DNA from: Thermomonas sp.
Lineage (GTDB): Bacteria; Pseudomonadota; Gammaproteobacteria; Xanthomonadales; Xanthomonadaceae
Reading direction: 5' to 3'
Assembly (NCBI RefSeq): GCF_029945965.1
Contig: NZ_JAQSDO010000008.1
Span: 62,001-126,000, forward strand
Length of the DNA: 64,000 nt
Within the stretch, counting starts at the first letter, position 1. Every line of letters starts with the position of its first letter. Below the pieces are notes generated by a model. It worked only from the letters and a program-made list of their open reading frames with translations. It had not been told where the DNA came from and did not search any database. Of the stretch, positions 56,669-64,000 are shown one piece after another. The translations under genes were made by a program, and so were the position numbers.

Positions 56669-57223
56669 TCAATTCGCTTGCTTGGGCCATCCGTCGGGTA
56701 CGTCAGCGTAGCCGCCATTGAGGTCGATGCCCGCGCGTTGCTGGCCGGTCGCAACCGTAACTTCGATCAGTTCATCCGGCGGACATGGCGCGCGGATGCA
56801 ACGAATCTGCGAGGCATGCGCGATCAGGGTCAACTCGCCTGACTGCGCCCAACCCAGCAGGTAATAGCGCCCGGGCGCCACCTCGACCCGATACTCGCGC
56901 GCGCCTTCCGCCGTGTTGATGCAAGTCGGCGTGCCGCCATTAACTGGCGTGGCGCAAACCCGCAATGCGGGTGGTGGGCGGTTGCCATCGCGGATGCCGC
57001 CACTGATGCTGGCGCCGGTTGATTCGGCCGCGGGCACCTCGGTGGACTGCGTCGATGCCGGTTCGGCACGCACTGCGGTTGATGGTAATTGCGAAGGTGT
57101 CGGCGCGGTGGCGGGACTCGCTTCGGCTACCGGAGTAGTGGACGTGCTGGCGACATCAGTCGCGGTTGGCGTACACGCCGCCAGCAGCAGAACCGCGGGC
57201 ACCAAGATCGGCATCGTGTTCAT
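56669..57223 (-). CDS. unknown lipoprotein
   Basis: 184 residues. Signal peptide with lipobox 'LLLAAC' (Cys17), then a long Thr/Ser/Pro/Ala-rich linker (about 18-75), then a compact domain with paired cysteines ('[16 protein letters not shown]' and '[12 protein letters not shown]') that probably form disulfides, plus repeated short beta strands. Sequence pattern suggests a small carbohydrate- or ligand-binding beta domain, but no family is recognised. Convergent with the DUF389 gene. Confidence 0.7.
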   Translation of the reverse strand: MNTMPILVPAVLLLAACTPTATDVASTSTTPVAEASPATAPTPSQLPSTAVRAEPASTQSTEVPAAESTGASISGGIRDGNRPPPALRVCATPVNGGTPTCINTAEGAREYRVEVAPGRYYLLGWAQSGELTLIAHASQIRCIRAPCPPDELIEVTVATGQQRAGIDLNGGYADVPDGWPKQAN

Positions 57224-57307
57224 TCGACATTCCTGTGTGTGGCCGGGTTTCCCCGGGTTTGGCCGACATCAGCGACAATAGCGCCCTGCCTCGCCGGATG
57301 CCTGCAC

Positions 57308-58330
57308 ATGTCGCTCACGCATGTTTCGCTGACCCGTTTCCTGATCGAGGAAGGCCGTTCCGGCCGGGTCAATCCCGACCTGCGCCTGCTGCTCGAAGTG
57401 GTTGCGCGCGCCTGCAAGTCGATTTCGGTGGCGGTCGGCAAGGGTGCACTGGGCGGCGTGCTGGGCGATGCCGGCAGCGGGAATGTGCAGGGCGAGGCGC
57501 AAAAGAAACTCGACGTGCTCAGCAACGAAATCCTGCTGGAAGCCAATGCTTGGGGCGGCCACCTGGCGGCCTGTGCATCGGAGGAAATGGAACATTGTTT
57601 CCCGATCCCGGACGCGTATCCGCGTGGCAACTTCCTGTTGCTGTTCGACCCGCTGGATGGCAGCAGCAACATCGATGTCAATGCCAGCGTCGGCACGATC
57701 TTCTCGGTCCTGCACTGTCCGGATGGCGTCACCACACCGCAGGATGCCGATTTCCTGCAACCCGGCCGCGACCAGGTCGCCGCCGGCTATTGCATCTATG
57801 GGCCCAGCACGATGTTGGTGCTCACCTTGGGCCACGGCACCCACGCCTTCACCCTGGATCGCGAACAGGGTTCGTTCGTACTGACCCGCCGCGACCTGAC
57901 GATTCCGGAAGACACCCAGGAATTCGCAGTCAATGCCTCAAACCAGCGCCACTGGGAACCGCCGATGCAGGCCTGGGTAGCCGAGCTGCTGGCCGGCAAG
58001 ACCGGGCCGCGTGGCAAGGACTTCAACATGCGCTGGATCGCCGCGATGGTCGCCGACGTGCATCGCATCCTGACCCGCGGCGGCATCTTCAGCTACCCGA
58101 TCGATGCCAAATGCCGCGACAAGGGTGGTCGCTTGCGCCTGATGTACGAGACCAATCCCATGGCCATGCTGGTCGAACAGGCCGGCGGCGCGGCAAGCAC
58201 CGGCCGCGAGCGGATGCTGGATGTGCAGCCGACCACATTGCACCAGCGGGTACCGGTGTTCCTGGGCAGTCGCAATGAAGTCGAGCAGGCCGTGCGCCAT
58301 CACCAGGTGCACGACGCCAGCGTCAGCTGA
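57308..58330 (+). CDS. fbp: fructose-1,6-bisphosphatase class I
   Basis: 340 residues. Hydrolyses fructose-1,6-bisphosphate in gluconeogenesis. Metal and substrate motifs are seen: 'SEEMEHCFP', '[26 protein letters not shown]' and '[17 protein letters not shown]'. The N-terminal '[10 protein letters not shown]' is typical of the class. ATG at 57308 was chosen because upstream codons run into the divergent lipoprotein promoter region and are low-complexity arginine. Confidence 0.96.
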   Translation: MSLTHVSLTRFLIEEGRSGRVNPDLRLLLEVVARACKSISVAVGKGALGGVLGDAGSGNVQGEAQKKLDVLSNEILLEANAWGGHLAACASEEMEHCFPIPDAYPRGNFLLLFDPLDGSSNIDVNASVGTIFSVLHCPDGVTTPQDADFLQPGRDQVAAGYCIYGPSTMLVLTLGHGTHAFTLDREQGSFVLTRRDLTIPEDTQEFAVNASNQRHWEPPMQAWVAELLAGKTGPRGKDFNMRWIAAMVADVHRILTRGGIFSYPIDAKCRDKGGRLRLMYETNPMAMLVEQAGGAASTGRERMLDVQPTTLHQRVPVFLGSRNEVEQAVRHHQVHDASVS

Positions 58331-58338
58331 GGCCTGGT

Positions 58339-58782
58339 TCAGATGGGGGCTGGCGGTTGGTTCAGCACCAGCCAGTACAAGCCGATCTGGCGGACCACAT
58401 CGACGAAACGCTCGAATTCCACCGGCTTCTGGATGTAACTGTTCGCACCCAGTTCGTACACGCTGCCGACATCCATGGGTTCTGCGCTGGTGGTCAGCAC
58501 CACCACTGGCAATGCGCGCGTCGCCGGGTTTTCACGGATCGCCTGCAGCACTTCGCGGCCATTGAGCTTGGGCAGGTTGAGGTCCAGCAGCACCAGCGCG
58601 GGCAGGTCGGTGATGTCGCGCCCGGCATGCTCGCCACGCCCGAACAGATAATCCAGCGCCTGCGCGCCATCGGACATCACGCGGATCACGTATCCGCTGC
58701 CGGCCTCGTCGAATGCGATCCGGGTCAGTTCCACGTCATCCGGATTGTCCTCGACCAACAGGATCTCTTTGTTGCTCATCAT
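58339..58782 (-). CDS. single-domain response regulator (Rcp1/CheY-like)
   Basis: 147 residues, receiver domain only: acidic pair in 'ILLVEDNPDDVELTRIAFDEAG', phospho-Asp in 'ALVLLDLNLPKLNGREVL', and Lys in 'NSYIQKPVEF'. The extended loop after the second helix and 'NPDDVEL' are typical of the Rcp1 type that partners PAS/phytochrome kinases. Its ATG overlaps the kinase stop (ATGA), so the two genes are translationally coupled and surely one pair. No output domain. Confidence 0.92.
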   Translation of the reverse strand: MMSNKEILLVEDNPDDVELTRIAFDEAGSGYVIRVMSDGAQALDYLFGRGEHAGRDITDLPALVLLDLNLPKLNGREVLQAIRENPATRALPVVVLTTSAEPMDVGSVYELGANSYIQKPVEFERFVDVVRQIGLYWLVLNQPPAPI

Positions 58783-59942
58783 GTATGCGCCTCTGCGATA
58801 GCTTGATCGTGTATTTCCTGATCGTGCAGTTCCACGTGGAAGCACGCCCCAACTCCCGGCTCGGCCTCCGCACGGATGCTGCCACCATGCCGCATCGCGA
58901 CCTGTTGCGCGATGGTCAGGCCGATACCGTTGCCAGCGCCTTCTTCGCTGCCATGCAGGCGCTGGAACGGTTCGAATAGTTTCGCCGAATAGGCCGTGTC
59001 GAAGCCAATGCCACGGTCACGGATCGACAAGTGCAGCGCATCGCCCATCCGCTCGCCCTGTACCCGGACCCAGGCCTGCGGCTTGCCGGCCGAAAACCGC
59101 CAGGCATTGGCAAGCAACTGACTCAGCATTGCCTTCAACAGTCGCTCGTCACCGATCACTTCAAGCCCCGGCTGTACCTGTACGTCCGCGCTACGCATCG
59201 GCTCTGCATCCTGCAGCTCGGCCAACGTCCAGTCCGCGAGCAGGCTCACGTCGACCTTGCCTGGTCGCAACACGGCACGGTTGATCCGCGCCAGTTCCAG
59301 CAGGCCGTCGATCAACTCGCTCATTCGCGTGGATGCCGCGCGGATGCGCTGCAGGTGTTCCTGCGCCGGTGCGTCCAGCTGGCCTTCGGTTCTGCGCGCC
59401 AATTGGGTGGCGAAACCATCGATCGCGCGCAGTGGCGCGCGCAGGTCGTGCGAAACCCCGTGCACGAAGGATTCAAGACGGTGGTTGGCCGCTTCAAGTT
59501 CCAGCGTGCGTGTCTGCACCCGCTGCTCAAGCGATGCGTTGAGTTCCAGCAATGCGCGCTCTGCACAACGTTGCGCAGTCACGTCGCAGAACTGCGAGAT
59601 GAAATATTCGGCATGCCCTTCGGCATCGCGCATCAGCGCCGCATTGACCACCACTTCGATGACCTGGCCATCGGCACGCAGGTAGCGTTTTTCGATTTCC
59701 ACCTGCTCCTGACCGCCCACGAGCAGGCGTTCTTGCACGCTCTGGCCTAGCGGCAAGTCGTCCGGATGCGACAGCGCCTGCGCCGGCATTCCGATCAAGT
59801 CGCTTGCCTGGTAGCCGAACAGCTGGCACACGGCTGGGTTGACCTCGATCCAGCGACCTTCGGTGGAGACGATCGCCATCCCGATCCTGGCCGATGCCAT
59901 GGCCAGGCGGAAGCGGATGTCATCAGCTGCGGTTGCGGTCAC
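58779..59942 (-). CDS. PAS sensor histidine kinase
   Basis: 387 residues, no membrane helix, so cytoplasmic. A PAS domain (about 10-130, 'GRWIEVNPAVCQLFGYQASDLIGM', 'YLRADGQVIEVVVNAALMRDAEG'), a short coiled coil, then HisKA with 'FVHGVSHDLRAPLRAIDGFA' (phospho-His in 'VSHDL'), and HATPase with 'LLANAWRFSAGKPQAW', 'IRDRGIGFD' and 'GNGIGLTIAQQVAMRHGG'. The kinase core resembles bacteriophytochrome kinases, but GAF and PHY chromophore domains are absent. Start is GTG at 59942; the nearby ATG is out of frame. Confidence 0.92.
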   Translation of the reverse strand: MTATAADDIRFRLAMASARIGMAIVSTEGRWIEVNPAVCQLFGYQASDLIGMPAQALSHPDDLPLGQSVQERLLVGGQEQVEIEKRYLRADGQVIEVVVNAALMRDAEGHAEYFISQFCDVTAQRCAERALLELNASLEQRVQTRTLELEAANHRLESFVHGVSHDLRAPLRAIDGFATQLARRTEGQLDAPAQEHLQRIRAASTRMSELIDGLLELARINRAVLRPGKVDVSLLADWTLAELQDAEPMRSADVQVQPGLEVIGDERLLKAMLSQLLANAWRFSAGKPQAWVRVQGERMGDALHLSIRDRGIGFDTAYSAKLFEPFQRLHGSEEGAGNGIGLTIAQQVAMRHGGSIRAEAEPGVGACFHVELHDQEIHDQAIAEAHT

Positions 59943-60052
59943 GATGCATGGGGCGCGTGCGGATCATGCCGGGAGTGTAGGCGGGCACCGTGTAAACAGC
60001 GCGTGCAAGTGGTCACGGCCAAGCATGCGTCGCGGCCGGGGCGTCGTGCACA

Positions 60053-61879
60053 ATGATCGCAATGGCATTATCCCCACACCTCTTCCATCAGCTTGCCTTC
60101 GGCTTGGTCCTGGCTGGGGGTCTTTACCTGTTCATCAGCGAAAAACTACGCGTCGATGTGACCGCGATGTTGATATTGCTGGCGCTGGTGCTGACCGGCG
60201 TGCTGGACAGCAAGCAGGCATTGTCGGGGTTTTCGAGTGAGCCGGCGATCATTGTCGCGGCGGTGTTCGTGATTTCCGGGGGCCTTGCCGCGACCGGCAT
60301 CAGTGAGCAGCTGGGCCTGTGGATCGGGCGCGCGGCAGGCCGTCGTGAATGGCGAACGATTGCCGTGGTGATGCCGGCGGTCGCCTTGCTGGCGGCATTT
60401 ACCCACCACGTCATGGTCACCGCGATGATGTTGCCGCTGTTGTTGCGGCACGCGCGTGACCGCCAGATGCCGGCCTCGCGCCTGTTGATGCCGATGTCGC
60501 TGGCGGCGTCGCTGGGTACCACCTTGACCCTGGTCAGCGCGCCGGCCTTCCTGCTGGCCAGCGACATGCTGGATCGCGCCGGTGCCGAGCGCCTGGGCAT
60601 CTTTTCGATCACCCCGATCGGCATCGCCCTGGTCATTGTCGGCACCATCTACATGTTGCTGACCCGCTGGCTGCTGCCCAAGCACAGCGGCGAAAGCGGC
60701 GACGACGATTATTTGCGCCTGGATCGTTATCGCACCGAGTTGCTGGTGGTCCCTGGCGGTCAGTGGGCAACCCGCTCGCTAGCCGACATGCAAAAAGCAA
60801 TTGGCAAATCCGTGCGGGTACTGGGCTGGTTGCGCGATGGCAAGCGACGCGACGACCTGACTGCCAGCAGTCCGTTGCTGGCCGGCGACATCCTGCTGGT
60901 GGAAGCCGCCGCCGATGAATTGTTGTCCTTGCACGACGATCCAGGCCTGGATCTCAACGCGATCGCCCGCTTCAGCGACACCCTCAGCGGCGAGGGCGAA
61001 CCCCAGTTGGTGCAGGCAGTGGTCGCACCGGCTTCGGAATTCATCGGTCGCAGCATCCGGGAGCTCGACTTCTCCAGACAGTTCCATGCGGTGATCGCCG
61101 GCCTGTGGCGACGCGATGGCGAAGTGGCCGACCGACTATCCGATGCACGCCTGCGCGAGGGCGACCTGCTGGTGCTGTATGGCCGACCGTCAAGGTTCTC
61201 GGAACTGGCCGCGCACCACGGCTTCCTGATGCTGGTGCCGTTTGCCGGTGAAGCCAAGCGTCGCCTGCGTGCTCCGCTGGCGCTGATGATCCTGGGCGTC
61301 AGCATCCTCGCTGCAGCAACCGAGTGGCTGGCGGCGCCGGTGGCGTTCCTGTTCGGTGCAGTCGCGATGGTTGCCACCGGTTGCATCGACATCAAGCAGG
61401 CCTATCGCGGCATCGACGTGCGCATCTTCGTGATGATCGCCGGGGTGATTCCGCTCGGCATCGCGATGGAACAGACCGGCACCGCCGACTTGCTGGCGCA
61501 CGGTCTCGCGGTTCTGGTGGCGCACTGGCCGGTGCTCGCGATCCTGTTGGTGATGTTCTGCGTGGCCGCGCTGCTGACCCAGGTGATGTCTGATGCAGCG
61601 ACCACCGCCTTGCTCGGACCCGTTGCAATTTCGTTGGCACAGGTGCTCGACCTGCCACCGACGCCTTTCGTGGTGTGTACCGCGCTGGGCGCCGTGGTGG
61701 CGTTCCTGACCCCGATCGGCCACCACGGCAACATGCTGATCCTCGGGCCCGGCCGATATCGTTTCAGCGATTTCCTGCGAGTCGGACTGCCGTTGACCAT
61801 TCTGATCGCCCTGGTCAGTGCGTGGATGGCACGCTGGTTGTGGCTGGGCGGGCCTCTCTGGCCAGCGTTGGGCGGCTAG
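60053..61879 (+). CDS. SLC13/DASS-type ion transporter with two RCK-C domains
   Basis: 608 residues. An N-terminal set of about five helices, two TrkA-C (RCK_C) domains in the middle (about 220-300 and 310-390, 'VRVLGWLRDGKRRDDLTASSPLLAGDILLVEAAADELL'), then about six C-terminal helices. The repeat signature 'LAAFTHHVMVTAMMLPLLLRHAR' and 'TQVMSDAATTALLGPVAISLAQVL' matches Na+/sulfate-dicarboxylate symporters of the CitMHS/ArsB fold. Substrate (sulfate, phosphate, dicarboxylate) unknown. ATG at 60053; another ATG nine bases on is possible. Confidence 0.88.
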   Translation: MIAMALSPHLFHQLAFGLVLAGGLYLFISEKLRVDVTAMLILLALVLTGVLDSKQALSGFSSEPAIIVAAVFVISGGLAATGISEQLGLWIGRAAGRREWRTIAVVMPAVALLAAFTHHVMVTAMMLPLLLRHARDRQMPASRLLMPMSLAASLGTTLTLVSAPAFLLASDMLDRAGAERLGIFSITPIGIALVIVGTIYMLLTRWLLPKHSGESGDDDYLRLDRYRTELLVVPGGQWATRSLADMQKAIGKSVRVLGWLRDGKRRDDLTASSPLLAGDILLVEAAADELLSLHDDPGLDLNAIARFSDTLSGEGEPQLVQAVVAPASEFIGRSIRELDFSRQFHAVIAGLWRRDGEVADRLSDARLREGDLLVLYGRPSRFSELAAHHGFLMLVPFAGEAKRRLRAPLALMILGVSILAAATEWLAAPVAFLFGAVAMVATGCIDIKQAYRGIDVRIFVMIAGVIPLGIAMEQTGTADLLAHGLAVLVAHWPVLAILLVMFCVAALLTQVMSDAATTALLGPVAISLAQVLDLPPTPFVVCTALGAVVAFLTPIGHHGNMLILGPGRYRFSDFLRVGLPLTILIALVSAWMARWLWLGGPLWPALGG

Positions 61880-61924
61880 GCGAAGCAGCACATCACCCTG
61901 CCGCCGTGGCGGCTCACGCGACTT

Positions 61925-63424
61925 TTGCATCCACGCACCCTACCCTGTGCTCGTCGCAGCGCTAGCGACTATGGAGAGCCGATCATCGACACCCTGCTGC
62001 AGGCCTGGAACGCGCTATGGACGGTCCCGCACATCCGCGCCTGGCTGACCGTGGGCTGGATCGCATACCTGGTCTGGCTTGGTGTGTGGATCGTGCTACA
62101 GAAGCGTGAACCGGCGGCGACCCTGAGTTGGCTGGTCAGCCTGGCCGCGCTGCCCTATATCGGTTTTTTGATCTACCACGTGTTCGGCCCACAGAAGATC
62201 ACCCGCCATCGCTTGCGCCGCGCGCGTGCGCGGGTCGAACTGCCGGGCGACGAGCCCGACCATAATCCGGACAGCGCAGAACTGGCGCGACTGGGCCATG
62301 CAATCACCGGCCTGCCGCCGAGCACCGCGCATCGCGTCGAACTGCTGGTGGATGGGCAAGCAACTTACGCCGCGCTGCTCGATGCGGTGCGCGGTGCGCA
62401 TCACCATGTGCACCTCGAGTACTACATCTACCAGCCGGACCAGACCGGGCAGGCCCTGCGCGATGCCCTGGTGGAGCGCGCCCGCGCCGGGGTGAAGGTA
62501 CGCCTGCTGCTGGACGCCGTGGGCAGTTCGAAAACCCCGACCTCATTCTTTCGCAAACTGACCGATGCCGGCGGTGAGCTGAGCTGGTTCCATCCGATGC
62601 ACTTCGGCCGGATCTGGGAGCGGCCATGGCTGAACCTGCGCACTCACCGCAAGATCGTGGTGGTCGATGGACGGATCGGGTTCGCAGGCGGTATCAACAT
62701 CACCGACGAGGAAAACGAGGGCCTGCGCGCCGATGCCTACCGCGACCTGCACCTGCGCCTGGAGGGCGACGTGGTGCGCGGCCTGCAAATGGTTTTCGTC
62801 GAGGATTGGGCCTACGCAACCGGCAAGCGCGCGTTCCTTGGCGAACTTGCAGAGTCGATGCCGGAACCGAGCCCCGGGCCGGTGGCCGCGCAGGTCATCA
62901 CCTCCGGTCCGGATTCGGACTGGGAAGCAATCCACCGCCTGCATGTCGGTGCGATCCATGCGGCGCGGCAGCGGGTCTGGCTGGTTACGCCCTATTTCGT
63001 TCCAGGAGAGGCCGCCAAGATGGCACTGACCTCGGCGGCGTTCGCCGGCATCGACGTACGCCTGTTGGTGCCTCGGCAAAGCGACTCGCGGCTGGTCACG
63101 TTTGCCGCACGCTCCTACTTCGACACCCTGCTCGCCGCTGGGGTCAAGGTCTACGAATACGGCCCGCGCATGTTGCACACCAAAGCGCTGCTGGTGGACG
63201 ACGATGTCTGCATGATCGGCAGCGCCAACTTTGACTCGCGCAGCTTCCGCCTCAACTTCGAAATCTGCCTGCTGTTTCGCGATGCCTCGGTCGCCGCGGA
63301 GCTGGCACGGCTGATCGAGCATGAATTCGCCAACGCGCCGCGTGTACGCGAGGAGCGCCCGCGCCCGCTGCTGCGGACCCGTTTGCCGGAAGCATTCGCG
63401 CGCCTGTTGTCGCCGCTGCTCTGA
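61925..63424 (+). CDS. cls: cardiolipin synthase
   Basis: 499 residues if read from TTG at 61925; about 479 from the better-placed region at 61985. Two helices near the N terminus (about 35-70), then two HKD phospholipase D half-sites, 'HRKIVVVDGRIGFAGGIN' and 'HTKALLVDDDVCMIGSANF'. It makes cardiolipin from two phosphatidylglycerols at the inner membrane. Start is a problem: TTG at 61925 has no ribosome site, while GGAGAG (61973-61978) lies just before ATC ATC (61982-61987) and the family-like N terminus IDTLLQAW. No in-frame ATG is near. A second PLD gene, ClsC-like, is at 17828-19771. Confidence 0.88.
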   Translation: MHPRTLPCARRSASDYGEPIIDTLLQAWNALWTVPHIRAWLTVGWIAYLVWLGVWIVLQKREPAATLSWLVSLAALPYIGFLIYHVFGPQKITRHRLRRARARVELPGDEPDHNPDSAELARLGHAITGLPPSTAHRVELLVDGQATYAALLDAVRGAHHHVHLEYYIYQPDQTGQALRDALVERARAGVKVRLLLDAVGSSKTPTSFFRKLTDAGGELSWFHPMHFGRIWERPWLNLRTHRKIVVVDGRIGFAGGINITDEENEGLRADAYRDLHLRLEGDVVRGLQMVFVEDWAYATGKRAFLGELAESMPEPSPGPVAAQVITSGPDSDWEAIHRLHVGAIHAARQRVWLVTPYFVPGEAAKMALTSAAFAGIDVRLLVPRQSDSRLVTFAARSYFDTLLAAGVKVYEYGPRMLHTKALLVDDDVCMIGSANFDSRSFRLNFEICLLFRDASVAAELARLIEHEFANAPRVREERPRPLLRTRLPEAFARLLSPLL

Positions 63425-63491
63425 AACATACGGCGCGCGCAAAAGCCATCTGCAGCGTAAACTGCGCGCAATCCCGCACGGAGCCATCTGC

Positions 63492-63761
63492 ATGCATTGG
63501 CTGTTCCTCCTGCTCGGTTTCGCCGCAATGGCGGTGGCGTTCAAGACCACTTCCAGCGGCCTGCTGGCGGTCTGCCTGCTAGCCGCACTGGTGCTGTTCG
63601 TGTTGTGGCTGGCCGGACTGTATTCGGTGCGAATGGCCGGACGCAGCCGCGATGCCTCGATGATCATCGACCCCGCCGAATTACGCCGTCTGCGCGAACA
63701 AGCCGAAGCGCGCAAGGCTGCCGCAGCAACCGACACATCGCCCGACTCCACGCAGCGTTGA
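63492..63761 (+). CDS. small two-helix membrane protein of unknown function
   Basis: 89 residues. Two hydrophobic segments (about 2-20 and 23-47), then a cytoplasmic charged tail ending '[26 protein letters not shown]', probably a short coiled coil. No family recognised. ATG at 63492 has GGAG about eight bases upstream. Its stop overlaps the pdxJ start (TTGA), so it may be co-translated with pdxJ. Confidence 0.7.
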   Translation: MHWLFLLLGFAAMAVAFKTTSSGLLAVCLLAALVLFVLWLAGLYSVRMAGRSRDASMIIDPAELRRLREQAEARKAAAATDTSPDSTQR

Positions 63762-64000
63762 CCTCACTCAGCGTCAACCTCAACAAGATCGCAGTCCTGC
63801 GTAATTCGCGCGGCGGCATGATGCCGGATGTGTTGCAGGCCGGGCGCACCTGCCTGGACGCGGGTGCGCATGGCCTGACCGTGCACCCGCGACCGGATGC
63901 GCGCCATATCCGCAGCGATGATGTGCACGTCCTGGGCATGCTATGTACCGAACGCGGGGTGGAATTCAACATCGAAGGCAATCCGTTCGCACCGCCGCGT
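63758..64000 (+). CDS. pdxJ: pyridoxine 5'-phosphate synthase, 3' end outside window
   Basis: 81 codons reach the window edge. PdxJ joins 3-amino-2-oxopropyl phosphate with deoxyxylulose-5-phosphate to form pyridoxine 5'-phosphate. The visible part '[17 protein letters not shown]', '[20 protein letters not shown]' and 'RHIRSDDV' is the PdxJ N terminus. The start is TTG, overlapping the previous stop as TTGA; no clear ribosome site is seen, so coupling to the upstream gene is likely. C-terminal residues lie outside the window. Confidence 0.92.
   Translation, partial: MTSLSVNLNKIAVLRNSRGGMMPDVLQAGRTCLDAGAHGLTVHPRPDARHIRSDDVHVLGMLCTERGVEFNIEGNPFAPPR

Noticed and set aside
58779-59942. Bacteriophytochrome identity for the PAS kinase
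   Set aside because: The kinase core and the Rcp1-like partner are similar, but GAF and PHY chromophore domains and the bilin cysteine region are absent.

Overview
The window is 64 kb of GC-rich, densely packed bacterial chromosome, about 55 protein genes with few gaps. Gene content points to a gammaproteobacterium of the Xanthomonadaceae/Lysobacteraceae type: a glnA/amtB/gltBD nitrogen block with a classical NtrC-sigma54 promoter, DUF2239, a single-chain indolepyruvate ferredoxin oxidoreductase, phhA, and a Xanthomonas-like pdxJ. This placement is an inference from gene families, not from a marker gene. I see no rRNA, tRNA, CRISPR array, prophage or intact insertion sequence. Most of the window is ordinary core genome.

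Region by region. 1-1.4 kb: an M23 peptidase (5' end outside the window) and a lipoprotein amidase, both cell-wall enzymes. 1.5-13.1 kb: nitrogen assimilation, with gltB-gltD, a TPR/TolB-like membrane protein, amtB with an intrinsic terminator, and glnA behind a sigma54 promoter with two NtrC sites 32 bp apart. The 520 bp between glnA and amtB hold no gene but do contain the last codons of a second, diverged glnA. 13.3-20.9 kb: envelope and lipid genes (uppP, PEBP, YheT-like hydrolase, PlsC-like acyltransferase, hotdog thioesterase, YkvA, phospholipase D), then sixA and an orphan ParA. 21-26.4 kb: a hybrid histidine kinase, a REC-EAL c-di-GMP phosphodiesterase and an unknown membrane-anchored protein. 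26.5-36 kb: indolepyruvate ferredoxin oxidoreductase, an L,D-transpeptidase-like lipoprotein, an M61 peptidase, an MFS efflux protein, DUF2239 and folE.

36-46.3 kb: a CPBP protease, a REP-like element, egtD-egtB (ergothioneine) and a divergent class V PLP enzyme that could be the missing C-S lyase; then rmuC, a patatin, a VIT1/CCC1 metal transporter and an RlmI-like methyltransferase. 46.3-47.5 kb: terC behind a yybP-ykoY manganese riboswitch whose downstream hairpin covers the ribosome binding site. 47.5-56.6 kb: rhomboid, DUF2238, a second patatin, an ECF sigma factor with two small membrane proteins, a second folE paralogue, a Rieske/AIF-type reductase, phhA, and a DUF389 protein with an OmpA-like tail. 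56.7-64 kb: a lipoprotein, fbp, a kinase/receiver pair, an SLC13 transporter, cardiolipin synthase, a small membrane protein and the start of pdxJ.

I did not find a wholly new multi-gene system. The items most worth a second look are the glnA 3' remnant and the absence of glnB from its usual place, the riboswitch plus ribosome-site hairpin before terC, the egtB-egtD/PLP-enzyme locus, the second folE beside phhA, the DUF389-OmpA fusion, and a cardiolipin synthase gene with no convincing standard start codon.
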